The notes beneath the pieces are model-generated. The model ran no database searches and had not been told where the DNA came from. It was given only the letters and a program-made list of their open reading frames with translations. Below are positions 21,417 through 33,040 of a stretch of DNA of 64,000 nucleotides, one piece after another. Each line of letters starts with the position of its first letter. Positions within the stretch are counted from its first letter, which is position 1. The stretch lies in NCBI RefSeq assembly GCF_039555335.1, contig NC_092628.1:93507782-93571781 (forward strand), given 5' to 3'. This stretch comes from Amphiura filiformis (taxonomy: Eukaryota > Echinodermata > Ophiuroidea > Amphilepidida > Amphiuridae). A program made the translations under genes and the position numbers.

Positions 21417-21920
21417 TATTGCTCTTACATAAGGACTTACATATTACTGTATCCTGACTTCAAATTGATGAACCATACATGCATAATTATTTACTGACAC
21501 GAAACACACGCTGATTATGTATGTTTACAAAATGCTGAAGTAATTATTTCTAATTCTAAAAGTCGAGGACGTTTGCTTGTCAATTACTTTAACAGACACG
21601 TTCACGTTGATTGTTTCCACCATGCTGTTATTTCTCTAACAGGTTGGAAAATGATTTTATCATTAATAGGTGAAAGCAATTTGAAAAGCGGGTGGCAAAA
21701 TAAATTGGTATTACTGCTCTTAGATGGTTAGTATAGACTTCTAATCATTTATATCAAGCAAAACGTTTGCCCTCTATATCCCTTCCATTTCGAAACATGT
21801 AACTGCGTTTTTGACCTGTAACCCTATACACCTTACCCACATGTGTCAATGTAGGAAAAATGTTGGTATACATGGAAAAATTGGAATGTCGATGTCATTT
21901 GTGTAAGTATTTCTAAACGA

Positions 21921-22265
21921 CCTCCAAAACAACGTATCAAACGTATTTTTTTTTTTCGCCTCAAAGAGCACCAAATTGTGGTTTTTTTTCGCCGCCTTCG
22001 GCGGCGAAGTTATTTTTTTTCAATTTTAATGTACATTTTTATACAAAGTTGGGTGGGGAAATTTTTTTTTACTCATCAGTGAGGCAAAATTTTTTTTGTC
22101 TCACTAGTGGGCAAAGTTTTTTTTTTCAAAAACTCCCATGCCCCCCTGGAAATCTAATGGTGCGCCCCTTAGGGGGTTGAAAACCCCAGCTAGGTAAATA
22201 GAGAACTGTTAAATGTATCATAATCATTACACTGCATGTTTTAGCAATTTACAATCAATTTACAT
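21921..22265. repeat. T-rich block with GC-rich hairpin
   Basis: Several poly-T runs alternate with short text. CGCCGCCTTCGGCGGCG (about 21990-22006) is a 7-base-pair perfect hairpin. The end (GGTGCGCCCCTTAGGGGG) looks like a piece of an interspersed repeat. Not shared with copy C. Confidence 0.5.
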
Positions 22266-22411
22266 AGATTTTTTTTTAAACATTCCATTTTCTCAGGAAA
22301 AGATAAAAACAAATTATAGAGGGCGCTATTGAGCGCAAAATATCCATGTTTTTCTTTATTTTAGATTTGTTTTTCCTTTCATTAGAAAATGGAATATTTT
22401 ATTAAAAATCT
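22266..22411. mobile_element. 146-base palindromic MITE
   Basis: Arms of about 45 bases (AGATTTTT..TTAAACATTCCATTTTCT and complement ending AAAAATCT) flank a short centre with GAGGGCGCTATTGAGCGC. Non-coding. Confidence 0.75.
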
Positions 22412-22659
22412 AACTCCTACATTTTTTAAGTTTGCTTTTTATCTTTCATTTAAAGAAAGAATTCGGTTTCTATCATGTTTCGTTGTGTACCTGGACTCAT
22501 TTGAAATCCGACACCCAAAAATCCAAGATGGCCGCCAATAAAATATGCAAATTAGTTGATTTTTTCATTTTTCGCTTTTGTTTAACCCAAGTGTCCTTTA
22601 CACCATATATGAAGTGTCTAGCAGGTTTAATAAGAAAGACTTGTAGAAATTAAACACAC
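22412..22659. other. unannotated DNA
   Basis: No feature recognised; the small plus-strand frame at 22432-22653 shows no motif. Confidence 0.35.
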
Positions 22660-23217
22660 GCTCGAAGAATGTCCTAACATTAAGGTAATAATCACCTTTC
22701 GTTATTCGATTTTAACATGATGTACGGTTGGTTTTTCTAAAATATTACGTAATGTAGGCAAAGCTGCACTGCTACCAGAGATATTAGATATCACGAGGTG
22801 CAATTTCTTTAACAGTTGCATCCTTCGTCAAGGTCAAAATATTAAATTGATGTTAAAACATTGGAAAGAAAGTATTGCACCATTAAATTAAAGAACCAGA
22901 TAGACCTTTTTTACAGTAATTTCACTTAGTCGTGTACGTGGACAACATTTTGCTTCTAAAAGCCTAAGGGTCATACGGAACCTATACAAAATTACATCTG
23001 CATTTTCCCAATTCTACTCATACAACTATGGTTAATATGCCAAAGAGCAAGTAATCAAAATCCCTTTTCCACCTTTTAGATTTTATGTCGTGGTTTTGGT
23101 TGAGGTTTCGCGCTATTTTCCTATTTTCCTTTATTTACACATTTCTCCGCTGATAACATTCCTTCATCAAATATAGTGCTAAACACGAGTTACAGATCAA
23201 CTAATGCATGATATAAT
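22660..23217 (+). repeat. duplicon copy B, right part with R-family repeat
   Basis: Paralogous to 34725-35285. Contains GGCAAAGCTGCACTGCTACC, ATCCTTCGTCAAGGTCAAAA, TTCACTTAGTCGTGTACGTG and CATACAACTATGGTTAAT. Interrupted at its end by X2. Confidence 0.9.
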
Positions 23218-23284
23218 TAAAAACTTCGGTCGAAGTTTTGCCACAAGTTTAAAAAAATAACGGTTAGTTCATGAAAAAGAAGAA

Positions 23285-23491
23285 GTGAAATTTAGCAAAA
23301 CGCGACGAGGTTTATTTGCCCGTAAGAGAGCTCTATTGTTCCGCTATTGTATCCGCTATTGTATCCACTATTGTATTCTATTCATAAAAGCTACTGCAAG
23401 AATCGCGGCAATCCCTGATATTGCAGGTGTCTACCGCCGGCGTTTCGCATTTATTAACATTCAAAATGATCCCATACTCTTACATTTATAG
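23285..23491 (+). other. 68-codon open frame, X copy 2
   Basis: Counterpart of 16072-16278. It differs by a Lys for Ile at residue 14 and a Phe for Ser at residue 33, plus silent changes. Function unknown. Confidence 0.3.
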
Positions 23492-24129
23492 TCTTATTAG
23501 TGCTTTTTATATAATATTCAGAAATTGCAATTCTGAAAACTACTAACTTTTCAAGTGAAAATATATATTCCATCGAAAATATATCATACTTAAATTCTAT
23601 AGAATCTATAGATACCCAACCCAGAAGTGCCCATTTATTTTCTAAATTTTTGAGTGAACACGATAATGCGATTGATCTTCTTACACGTAAAAATACGGCC
23701 AATTCAGAGAGAAAATCTTGTTTCTCGTATAGGGCCTACTATAGACAATTACTTTTTGTTGGCTGGCCGCTGAGCTACATCTTTTACTAATTATAGATAC
23801 GTCAAAACGTGTTCCCATGTTGAAAGTGTACAAGCTATTTCTACTTGCTTTATATAGAGAGCACAATTGAATGAAGACGATTTATTTGTGCCAGGATTTC
23901 ATTTAATATAACTTTTTTTTTAAATAATACCCCATACCTAACAAGAACATAAGGAAATATTGTAAAGGCCATAAATATACGCACTCATGCATAGGGAGAC
24001 AAACATGATAAAGTTAATCTGTTCTTTTCATTCTCGTTCATTAACCTTTGGAACATTTCACATGCATGGTGTTTGCATCAACGCCTTCTCGGCAATATAG
24101 GGCCATAGGCCTATAGCAGAGAAGATGTA

Positions 24130-24556
24130 GTAAGAAAGAAAGAAAGAAATGAGGAAAGAAAGAAAGGAAGGAAAAAGAAATGAGAAGAAAGAAACAAAGA
24201 AAGGAAAAAGAAAATGAAAGGAAAGAATGAAAGTAGGCCTATGAAAGAAACAAAAAAAATAAAAAGAAAGAAAGAAAGAAAAAAGAAAGAAAGAAAGAAA
24301 GAAAGAGAGGAAGAAAGAAAGAAAGAAGGAGAGAAATAAAGGAAGAAAGAATGAAAGAAAAAAAAAAAGAAAGGAAGGAAAAGAGCAGAAAGAAATAAAG
24401 AAAAGAAAAATAACTAAAAAGGAAAGGAATAATGAAAGTAGGCCTATGAAAGAAAAACGAAAGAAAGGAGGAAAGAAAGAGAGAAAGAAAGAAAGAAGGA
24501 GAGAAAGAATGAAAGAAAGAGAGAAAGAAAGAAAGAAGGAAAAAAGAAAATTGGAA
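24130..24556 (+). repeat. GAAA-type microsatellite array, X copy 2
   Basis: About 425 bases of GAAA/GGAA variants with the same AATGAAAGTAGGCCTATGAA interruptions (about 24226 and 24431). Shorter than in copy 1. Confidence 0.97.
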
Positions 24557-24814
24557 AACACAGGAAATTAATACAAAAAACTGCTATAATGGAGAGAATG
24601 AAGATCTACCAAATGGGCAGGGCGTGACCAAAAGGAAATTAAAGTTTGCTATCAGGGCCAGCAAGGGTGCCGTAATGGTATATAGTATGTTGTTCCTTCA
24701 ACCAACGCTAGTGATCTGAACCTGAGCTTTGGAGAAGGCCAGTGACTCTAAGATCAAACGGAATATGGGGAATATCGTTGTAGTGGCGCGTGATGGGACT
24801 GTCATGGTTGTTTT

Positions 24815-24913
24815 TGCTCACTTTGATAAAGTACGATTTTTGTACGAAACGTCAGTGTATAATTTTATATTAAAACATCGTTGAACAACACCATTTTGTT
24901 CAATTACTTTTCA
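24815..24913 (+). repeat. single right unit of the X inverted-repeat pair
   Basis: Matches 18216-18312, with an intact GTACGAAACGTCAGTGTA. Its left partner is missing in this copy. Confidence 0.8.
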
Positions 24914-25523
24914 CTTTTTACCATGCGATGTTACGTGGGACTCTTAACTTTTTTCTGCACCAAATAACGAGATTTATATATTTTCTAAGTTTAATAATTT
25001 ATTTAATTTAAAAAGAAAAACGTCAAGTGTTCAAACTTTAAAGCTCTTTTTCTCGAAACAGCGATTTTGATTTCAAGTTAGATCATTTTACCAAATCATG
25101 GCCGAATTAGGCTGTTTAGCTTAATCATGTGAAGTGACCTCTTAGCTCTTGAAATGATATCACACTGATCAGACTGATCTTTATGTTATTACAGTGAGGC
25201 CCACATACAATGTTCAACACAAAGTGAACGATGTTATAACTTGGAGGGCTAACAAACCATACCGCCAAATTCGACTGACGTGTGTACAACGTGGGAAACT
25301 ATGAGGAAATTGAACACTCGTTGTCTGATCATGCATGTGTTTATGGTTCGGATAGCGGTTACTTTCCAGATCTTGTTCCGCTTGGGTTTATTGAATACAC
25401 TCTATATATAGTCATCAATATGTCGTTTCCAGTCCCTGTCTGAACTATTGGGTTCAGCTATTAATTTTTGTAATAATTCTTTTACCCCATGCAGCTGATT
25501 GGGGTGGTTACGGGTCGTTAAAA

Positions 25524-25745
25524 CAACTAACCGCGAAATGAGGATATCGAACTAGGTTGCCCCGCAGGGCTTAAAAGAACCACAAACCGCGAAATATGGA
25601 TATCCAACTAGTTTGCCCTCGAAGCTTCAAAAATCACTCATCGCGAAATAGTTTGCCCCGCAGGGCTACAAAGAACCATTAACCGCGAAATATGGATATC
25701 CAACTAGTTCGCCTCGCATGGCTACAAAGAACCACTTACTGCGCA
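25524..25745 (+). repeat. ~55-base minisatellite, four units plus a partial
   Basis: Unit starts near 25524, 25579, 25632 (shortened), 25675 and 25731 (partial). One more unit than in X copy 1. Confidence 0.85.
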
Positions 25746-25772
25746 ATATTTTTTACCTCAAAAAAGAATTAA

Positions 25773-26383
25773 TATCTACCAAAAACGTTTCAAAACGTAA
25801 AAGGGGCCACAGTTTAAAAATCTTTCCTGTGTGGCTTTTCACCCTTTTTAAACTTGGTCCCATTCAGTAAAGTAGTAATAACATGAAGAACGAGTCCTAA
25901 TTTCTACATGCAACAATTAGGTTTAAGACTGTTCGAAAGCGGTACAATATGACGAAGGCTATGTATTATCAAAAACATTTGAAGGTTTATATTTTATTAT
26001 CTTGCGTGTTCATAAAGAGTAGTAGAGTATTATATATACTTAGAAAATTGACTGTCTGTCAACCTGCTATATATAGGCCCTACATCTGTACATAGGCGCA
26101 GAATCGCACAAGACGATGAAGAATTTAACAAAGTGAGTATTTGCTACTTTTGCTTAAATCAAAATACATTATAACGTCTTTACGGACGAACATTAATTCA
26201 TTTACTCTACAAAATGAACACTGACAACTAAGAAAAGAAACAAGTAGCATAAAGATGACTTCGTATGGGTCTTTAGAAACTTTCATAAATGGGACCAAGT
26301 TTAAAAAAGGGTGAAAAGCCACACAGGAAAGATTTTTTAAACTGTGGCCCCTTTTTACGTTTTGAAACGTTTTTTGGTAGATA
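25773..26383. mobile_element. inverted-repeat element with ~95-base arms, orientation 2
   Basis: Arms 25773-25864 and 26288-26383 match those at 19132 and 19624. The interior runs from CAGTAAAGTAGTAATAACAT to TTTAGAAACTTTCATAA, the reverse complement of the interior of copy 1. The minisatellite outside the left arm keeps the same orientation in both, so only the segment between arms is flipped. Confidence 0.92.
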
Positions 26384-27060
26384 GGATATGCTAGTAGCTG
26401 TTAAGATTATTCAACTTCTTGCAACTTGTGTCGTCAAAAAATCGGTGTTTGTTAGAGAGGCCTATGTCTTATTTTAGTTAAGGGACGCACCGTTTGATTT
26501 TCAGCTGGTCATGGGAGTTTGAGTTGGAAGGATTTGTTTATTTGTTAGGCTACCGAGGTGGGCATGTAAGAAAATAGTATATACAAGGAAGGATTGTCAG
26601 GCTCTAGGATATTTGATTACAGAGTACAGAAGATACCTACTGGAACCGTCAAATAGTTGACGCCATTGTGGGCGACTATAATGTTCAATATGAAGACTGG
26701 TTAATGTATTATGAAGAGTGTTTCCAAAAGGCGCTAAATCCTTGCCTTGTGTCACATTTTTATGGTATATTTTAACATTTTTAAAGTTTAAATGACATTT
26801 AACGATTTTAATGGATATGTTTGTAACTCTAGCTTATTTTCTAACCATTTTCAAAATCTTTTTGTCCCCTAAAAATGCTCCAATGCGAAGTTTTAAAATG
26901 GCTGCCATTGGATTTTTGGAACCTTGGAACAAACAAATTATTTTCTTTTATAATTATTATTTTCGTCTTTGCACGTGGGAGGTTAAAGAGATTTACAATT
27001 ATTTTTTTAAAGATATCCAAAGAATTGTGATAACTATTCTAGTGGTCCAATGTTATTAGA
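26384..27060 (+). other. flank of X2 resembling copy D, then unannotated DNA
   Basis: 26384-26500 resembles 38450-38560 (CTAGTAG.TGTTA, then GTGTCG.CAAA and CTATGT.TTATTTT). The remainder to 27060 shows nothing I can name. Confidence 0.5.
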
Positions 27061-27420
27061 TTGACAAGGTTACTGCTACTCTTAGGAATATCTTCAGTTG
27101 AATTTTACATAAAGCAGCCTATGGATTTAGCGCCTTTTGGAAACAAACTCTTCATATGTAGCCATAATAAAAACATTGCTGGTCACCGGATTCTACATCT
27201 TGCAATTATTGTCCTGACCTCGAACATAGTGTCAAAGAATCCAACAAAAGAAGATCAAATCAGGGACCTTGTCATGAGGCCTGCATCTCCTAAAGCACTT
27301 ACCAACGTGGGTACTTCAGACCATAATCCAGTGTTTGTGAAGTTAGATGTCCTTGCATTCAGACAAACCTTTCAAAACAAAGGCATATTACTGCGACAAA
27401 GCGGGAAAATGTTTAAATGG
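27061..27420 (+). pseudogene. LINE endonuclease-domain fragment
   Basis: In the frame 27061-27495, residues 55-105 (NIVSKNPTKEDQIRDLVMR, then TSDHNPVFVKLDVLAFRQT) match the C-terminal end of an AP-type endonuclease in CR1/jockey-like LINEs. There a T-R-x-x-x-x-L-D-L-V-x-T segment is followed by S-D-H-x-x-V. The earlier residues are not recognisable and no RT follows. A short dead fragment. Confidence 0.6.
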
Positions 27421-27935
27421 CGTGCTCACATTCGCTTGCCCCTCCCCCCCTGGCCTGACCAAAAATCCCCCACCCTCTGTGTAAATGCCAAATGATCGGG
27501 TTCTCAATTTGCAAACTTTAAATGGTCTAGATATATGATGCGAGCATTTTGTTTGTAAAGGTGCCCCGAATGTGTCCCAAAAACGCTTGCCTATCGGACT
27601 GTCAAAAAGGCTCATAATTATTGCACAGCCCCTTAAATAGGAAAATATCCAGAAAAGATATGTGGCAGAATCCCTGAGATCATCAAAACCAAGTGAGTAT
27701 TATGTCAATGTGTCACAAAAAAAGGCTTGCCCCTCTTTTGACCGGACAAACATGCTAGCCCCCCCCCCACCCCCAGTTTCTCCACCCCTGAGAGGGGTGC
27801 ATAAATATTGCACGGTCCAACAGATGTAGGTACTACATGGACATACTTGGCTTGCCAAAGAATCAAAGCCTCCCCACCCCCACCCCCATTTATCCACGTG
27901 GGGGCGTAATTATTGCACGGCCCCTTACCACATAA
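27421..27935 (+). repeat. diverged repeats with C-rich runs
   Basis: A GCTTGCCCCT-like start (about 27435, 27588, 27727) and an ATTATTGCACGGCCCCTTA-like end (about 27617, 27797, 27909) recur three times over uneven spacing. Includes long C runs near 27763. Origin unknown; may belong to one interspersed family inserted repeatedly. Confidence 0.55.
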
Positions 27936-28555
27936 TAATGCTCAAGTAGTTACACGACGTCACTCATGACAGAGTCATCCTCATTTAAATCAAATTCTGT
28001 CCTCCTCAAGATAGCACTGGGCAATTCCCATGATAATACAATAAAACAGGTGATAGGTATGAGTGGTTGTGTAATCGAGCTGAAGACCTGTCTCTCTGTT
28101 ATCTTAAGCTATCTTAGAACTGTCCCCCAACCTGGATGACACTTCAATTGTTATACCGTTCCGGTTGGTTTATTGCATACTCTCTACTACTCGTGTATTA
28201 TAATATCAGCATGGTAGTATGTAGGGCATTTACGTTAATTCACCAACTTCATCAACTTACCTTCAAGAATGGGGTAAATTTCCCCTAAACCCCAGCTGGA
28301 TAACACGTGACGTTGCATACGATTGTAATCGACGCGGCGTAACTCCTCATCTGTCACTGCGTGAAAGTACCAGTTAACGCAGCGTTGAGCTAGATTTCCA
28401 ATCTGCTTTACTCAACATAATTTTCACGGCTTTGCTCGGGTGTGGGTTATACGGGAAATTCGTGTGTTGCACCTTGTTGACTAAATCTTTACTTATTACT
28501 CAACACGCTTTACTCCCCACACTGAGTAAAATAATTTTTAGAGTATAGCGTCTGC
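27936..28555. other. unannotated DNA
   Basis: No gene, repeat pair or motif recognised. Confidence 0.4.
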
Positions 28556-28565
28556 TTTTCCTATA

Positions 28566-29510
28566 GGCTCGATTAGAACTCATGTTTCATCATGTATGTT
28601 TTGCAATGCATATGCGCATAACATAGTCCAGAACTGTGGTGAAGATGAATGGTGTCAAAGTGTCACCTTAAAGGACTCCTGCTAATATATTCAATGGTTC
28701 CGTTTCTCCGTCTGTAGAGATGACAATAATAATAAGAGTTGTCATAAATAGCACTCACAATGATGTCATATGCACGAAATATGTCGAATATCTGTGGTCG
28801 AGCATGCATTCACGATGAACTGAGTCAAATGCCTTAGAGAGGTTTATGAAAACCATTGCCAGTGGGAGATTCCTTTCCCTCATTCCCTCGAAAATTCTCC
28901 TCAATGCAAGGCTCTGGGCAATGATTAAGCATTTCTCTCTAAAACAATTTTGATTCCAACGAAGAAGGAGAGGCTGTTCCCTCTGTAGTTAGCTGGTTGA
29001 GAGAGATCTCCTTTCTTGGGGATAAGAATAATGGTACTGTGTTCACTGGCTGAGGATCTCATGGTAAATCAATGCTCTGTTCCACATATCCAGATGATGG
29101 CTTTTAAGCTGACTTGACTTCCGAAGTTCGACTGGATGTTATCCAAACCCAAGGCTCCTGGTTGAGAGCTGATTCGATTTCTTCTAGTGTGAATTCACTG
29201 ATGTCAATCGGAAGGGTGCCTTCATACACTGGAATGATGTCAAAGTCAGTGTCAGGAACTGAAGGCTCTTTTCTCCCAGTAATGTCATTAATAACTCGCC
29301 ATGCCTCAGTGTGCTTGTTGGATTAGGAAGCATATTGTATCTGTGAAATCTTCTTATCTAGCAGGTTTTCTCTTCTGTGAATTATGCTTCCTTAAGCTCT
29401 TGACGGGGTTTGATGATGGCATCTCCGTTGCCAATTAAAGTTTGGAGTTTACTTCTTGCTGCTAATAAGGTCTGCTCAACAAAGGTTATGAAAAGGTCAC
29501 TTTTAAGTAA
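28566..29510 (-). pseudogene. RTE-like LINE remnant, copy C
   Basis: Minus-strand counterpart of 12110-12935 with the same decayed RT text (REGMRERNLPLAMVFINLSK near 28820-28885; pre-RT linker near 29160-29260). It is cut off on its 3-prime side at the duplicon boundary, so the FADD region is missing here. Slightly less deleted than copy B between 29270 and 29400. Confidence 0.8.
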
Positions 29511-30707
29511 ATGTCAAAATGACAGTGTCGGATATTTTTGGTGTGTTCTTGAGTACCAATGCAAACATGTTAATTTCCAATAAAAGAAAAATGACATGGA
29601 AAAATTATCTGAGATCACGTATGTTAATCCTGTCCCAGTATCTTTCAGAAAATGGAAAATAATATCACATAATGTGTGCTTTTCGATCACCCTAACATTC
29701 TATAGAGGTTTTCTTAATTCTAGATGATTACAGAATGTTCTCTCATAGAGAATTCATCTTGTTGTTCAAAATCATCTCAATATGACGTCACCTTTACCTA
29801 ACATATTAAGCATACCGAAGGAAAAGCTTTCATATTTGATATTTTCTCTTCAAATAATAGCATTAGAAGCAGTTAGCCTTTTCATGTGTTTAATGCGTTC
29901 GGCCGGTCGTGCGGCTTTTACGTGGCTTATGTTACTATTCATTTGTATTATTGCGTAAAATACGTGTTGTAGAGGACAATTCATAAAAGACACATTAGAG
30001 TACTCTATTTACATTGTTGTATATAATTTTGAAAGCATTTTTAGACCGTCTCTATAATGAAAAATAAATGCGCAAATATGTGAGTGTTTAGAGTAAGCAC
30101 GTATCGAGTATCGAGATACTTCCTAGTCTCGTTGATGTTTTGTCTAGTCGATGTGTGGTTATAGTTTACGGCCTTGGAATGTTTTTATTTGTATGCCTAT
30201 TTAATCGTGATAAATAAAAAATTTGGTAAAGAATAAAACAGTAGCAAATTAAATGCTTTTATTTAATTGCGCACATTCTGATATATAGATTTATTGTCAA
30301 TAATTCTGGCAGATGAAATTTTGGTACTATTCCATTTGTTTCTTATAACCAATGTAAAATGCCATAAATAAATGATATTTGTGAGGGTATATTATAAACA
30401 TATAATCTTAAAATCTATATCATTCCCAAACAAACAACCTCTTTATTCATCTTCTCCCTTTGTTCATTCCTTCTTTTCCTTCCATTTGCCAAAGAGCACT
30501 TCGAGAGTTAGGGTTAAAATCGATTTCAATATAGGCCATTTTCAGTCTTGGGTGGTATTTTGATCGATTCATTTTGTTTATAGCTGGAAGGAAGGAATCA
30601 ACACCAGGTTGGCATGGGATAGCTAGACAGGGGCCAAGTAAATTGACTATGCAGTTTTTGGATAATGTTTCTAAAAATGATCAATTTAATGTACAGAATT
30701 ATACATA

Positions 30708-31297
30708 TGTGACCGTACAGCACGAATGAGCCGTAAATTCCCTAAATTGTATTCTGAGTTACAGTGTAAAATGTGCATGCAGGTCGTATTCATCGGCACC
30801 TCTAGCTGGCGCGACATCTATCTCATTTTTATAGTCAAACACCAATCAATAATCCTATTGTTGAAGAGGATAATAAGCTTCTACCTTCGATGGCTATAGA
30901 ATTTTTAATAGCTCTGGTCTTTGTTTGCTTTGGCTAAATCCTGTTCAAGCGGTGGGTTACCAGGCATCGTATTTTGTATAGGTATGTATAACCAACAATT
31001 AACAATGAGAGAACTTTCTTGAACCTCGTTGACTTGGAGATGATTTGAAATGACCGCCAATTATGACTGTTTGATATTTATTGCCAGCAATGTGGAAAAA
31101 GAGACACATGTAGAAACGAAAAAAGCTACGATTTTGTTACAGGAGCAAAGTTCAACAAACCATAACCCCGCTTCTGGATACCGTTTGAAGTCAAATAATA
31201 TACCATTTTAAAGCTTATGATGTATGTTTTCTAAACACGAAATAAAACAAAATTGACCGGGGAGGAATTTACGGCTCATTCGCCGTGTACGGTCACA
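30708..31297. mobile_element. 590-base MITE with TGTGACCGTACA-type ends and TA duplication
   Basis: Inverted ends TGTGACCGTACA.CACGAATG and AATGAGCCGTAAATTCC. TA at 30706-30707 and 31298-31299. Copy B reads ATTATACATATATTACATT straight through (about 14690), giving the empty site. Non-coding interior. TA duplication suggests Tc1/mariner-type mobilisation. Confidence 0.93.
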
Positions 31298-32300
31298 TAT
31301 ATTACATTAATAAAGTCTATTTAGGTTGCGAATCTTCGTAGATAATTGCCTGCTAGGTGATTTGGCGTCAGTAACTACTTGATGCCCATGATGTAAATCA
31401 TGTAAATCTAAATCTGTTGGGTAATTACTTCGGGCGAAAAGGTTGTCTATAAATCGTTATTATTTGGCTGATTTCATGCATATTTTCTCAAAGCATTACT
31501 TGAATAAATTTTGCGTTCTTTCTGAATGCCTGACAAGAGGCCCAAAATTATGGTGTTAGCCGTTTCGCTATTTCAGTGATAATTGTTCGTAGTGTAAAAG
31601 ACAATGCGGTTTATTTGTCAAAAAGAAAATTGGTCACCTTTAAACTATCCTCACCTCCGTGTATAACAAATGAGATTAAGGAGATACACGCTCCTCAAAT
31701 ACGTTAAATGTGAATTAGGAAAACGTGTTCCAAAGTGTAAAGAAGGTTTGTTGCCTCTCAGCTTGCAGACACATAAAGGAAGACACTATGTAACGTAACA
31801 AGAGGAGAATTCCACACAAAACATTTGAAAGATTCACATTTTAGAACTATACTAATAGAATGTTATATTAGCAGACACGCATTTTAAAATACGTGGCACC
31901 ACAGAAATGGAACACAATAATTTCTTTATTAGTATTCTATCCCATGTCGTCAAAACACTTGGATAAAACTAACACAGCTGATACAAACCAGATTATGATT
32001 CTCTCTAGCATTTGTGATGATAAAACCTTTGGAATTTAACATTTGTATTTTGCTGAGCTTCAAACAAATTTATGAATGTGATTTAATATTTAATTTAACA
32101 ATACAATAATACAATCAGATGCACATTGAAATAGTGTGACGTCATGATTCCAAAATAAGTAATCGTTATGTTTTGTTCAGGTCTGTATACATTTTGTACA
32201 ATAAGCCTCGCATCTGCTTTTGTAATGGTTATACGTGTGCTATAAAAATATCTCTTTCAAGCTAAATTTAGGATCAAAGAGCAATATTGTTATCAAGGCT

Positions 32301-32432
32301 CAGGGGCGTAGCCAGGAGACGGGCCGAATTAGGTTCTTTATGCTTTCTTGGTCAAAAAGTCAAAAAGCTTGGAAATAGGTCCACTTTTTCAAAATCTGCC
32401 CCACCCAAAAATAAATCCTGGCTAGGCCCCTG
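32301..32432. mobile_element. short inverted-repeat element (GCGTAGCCAGG ends), copy C
   Basis: Orthologous in position to 20031-20166. Starts CAGGGGCGTAGCCAGG and ends CCTGGCTAGGCCCCTG. Confidence 0.8.
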
Positions 32433-33040
32433 TCAAACCTACTTAATAATGGTCTCACTTTTTCAATTTCTTCAAAGCTATAAAGCTGAAGTCAATTAAA
32501 CATCTAACCCAACATACAGCGACACAATGACAAGCTCCTCGTCTTGCTCTTACATATTACTGTATCCTGACTTCAAACTGATGAACCGTACATGCATAAT
32601 TATTTACTGACATGAAACACACGCTGATTATGTATGTTTACAAAATGCTGAAGTAATTATTTCTAATTCTAAAAGTCGAGGACGTTTGCTTGTCAATTAC
32701 TTTAACAGACGCCTTCACGTTTATTGTTTCCACCATGCTGCTATTTAACAGGTTGGATAAACGATTTTATCATTAATAGGTGAAAGCAATTTGAAAAGCG
32801 GGTGGCAAAATAAATTGGTATTACTGACTGCTTTTAGATGGTTAGTATAGACTTCTAGTCAAGTACATGTCAAGTAAAACGTTTGCCCTCTATATCCCTT
32901 CCATTTCGAAACATGTAATTGTGATTTTGACCTGTAACCCTATAAACCTTGCCCACATAGTCACGCCAATGTAGCAAAAATGTGGGTATACCTGGAAAAA
33001 TTGGAATGTCGATGTCAGTTTTGTAAGTATTTCTAATCCC

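Larger units (their letters stand above)
19717..21920 (+). repeat. duplicon copy B, middle part
   Basis: Resumes paralogy with copy C (31966-33040) and copy A (from about 975) directly after X1. Examples are TGCTGAAGTAATTATTTCTA and CCCTCTATATCCCTTCCATT. It contains the CAGGGGCGTAGCC MITE, shared with C, and the mariner-type element at 20300, absent from C. Confidence 0.88.
23218..26383 (+). mobile_element. element X, copy 2 (3.2 kb)
   Basis: Same order of parts as copy 1. It lacks about 0.5 kb corresponding to 16920-17400, including the left unit of the inverted pair, and has a shorter GAAA array. It sits between DNA resembling 35230-35290 on the left and 38430-38600 on the right. Otherwise highly similar to copy 1 base by base. 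Confidence 0.88.
28556..33040 (+). repeat. duplicon copy C, left and middle parts
   Basis: Paralogous to 12100-16016 joined to 19717-21920 of copy B. It lacks X1, the mariner-type element, the foldback and the MITE at 14233, and carries its own MITE at 30708. It thus defines the pre-insertion state at several sites. Confidence 0.9.
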
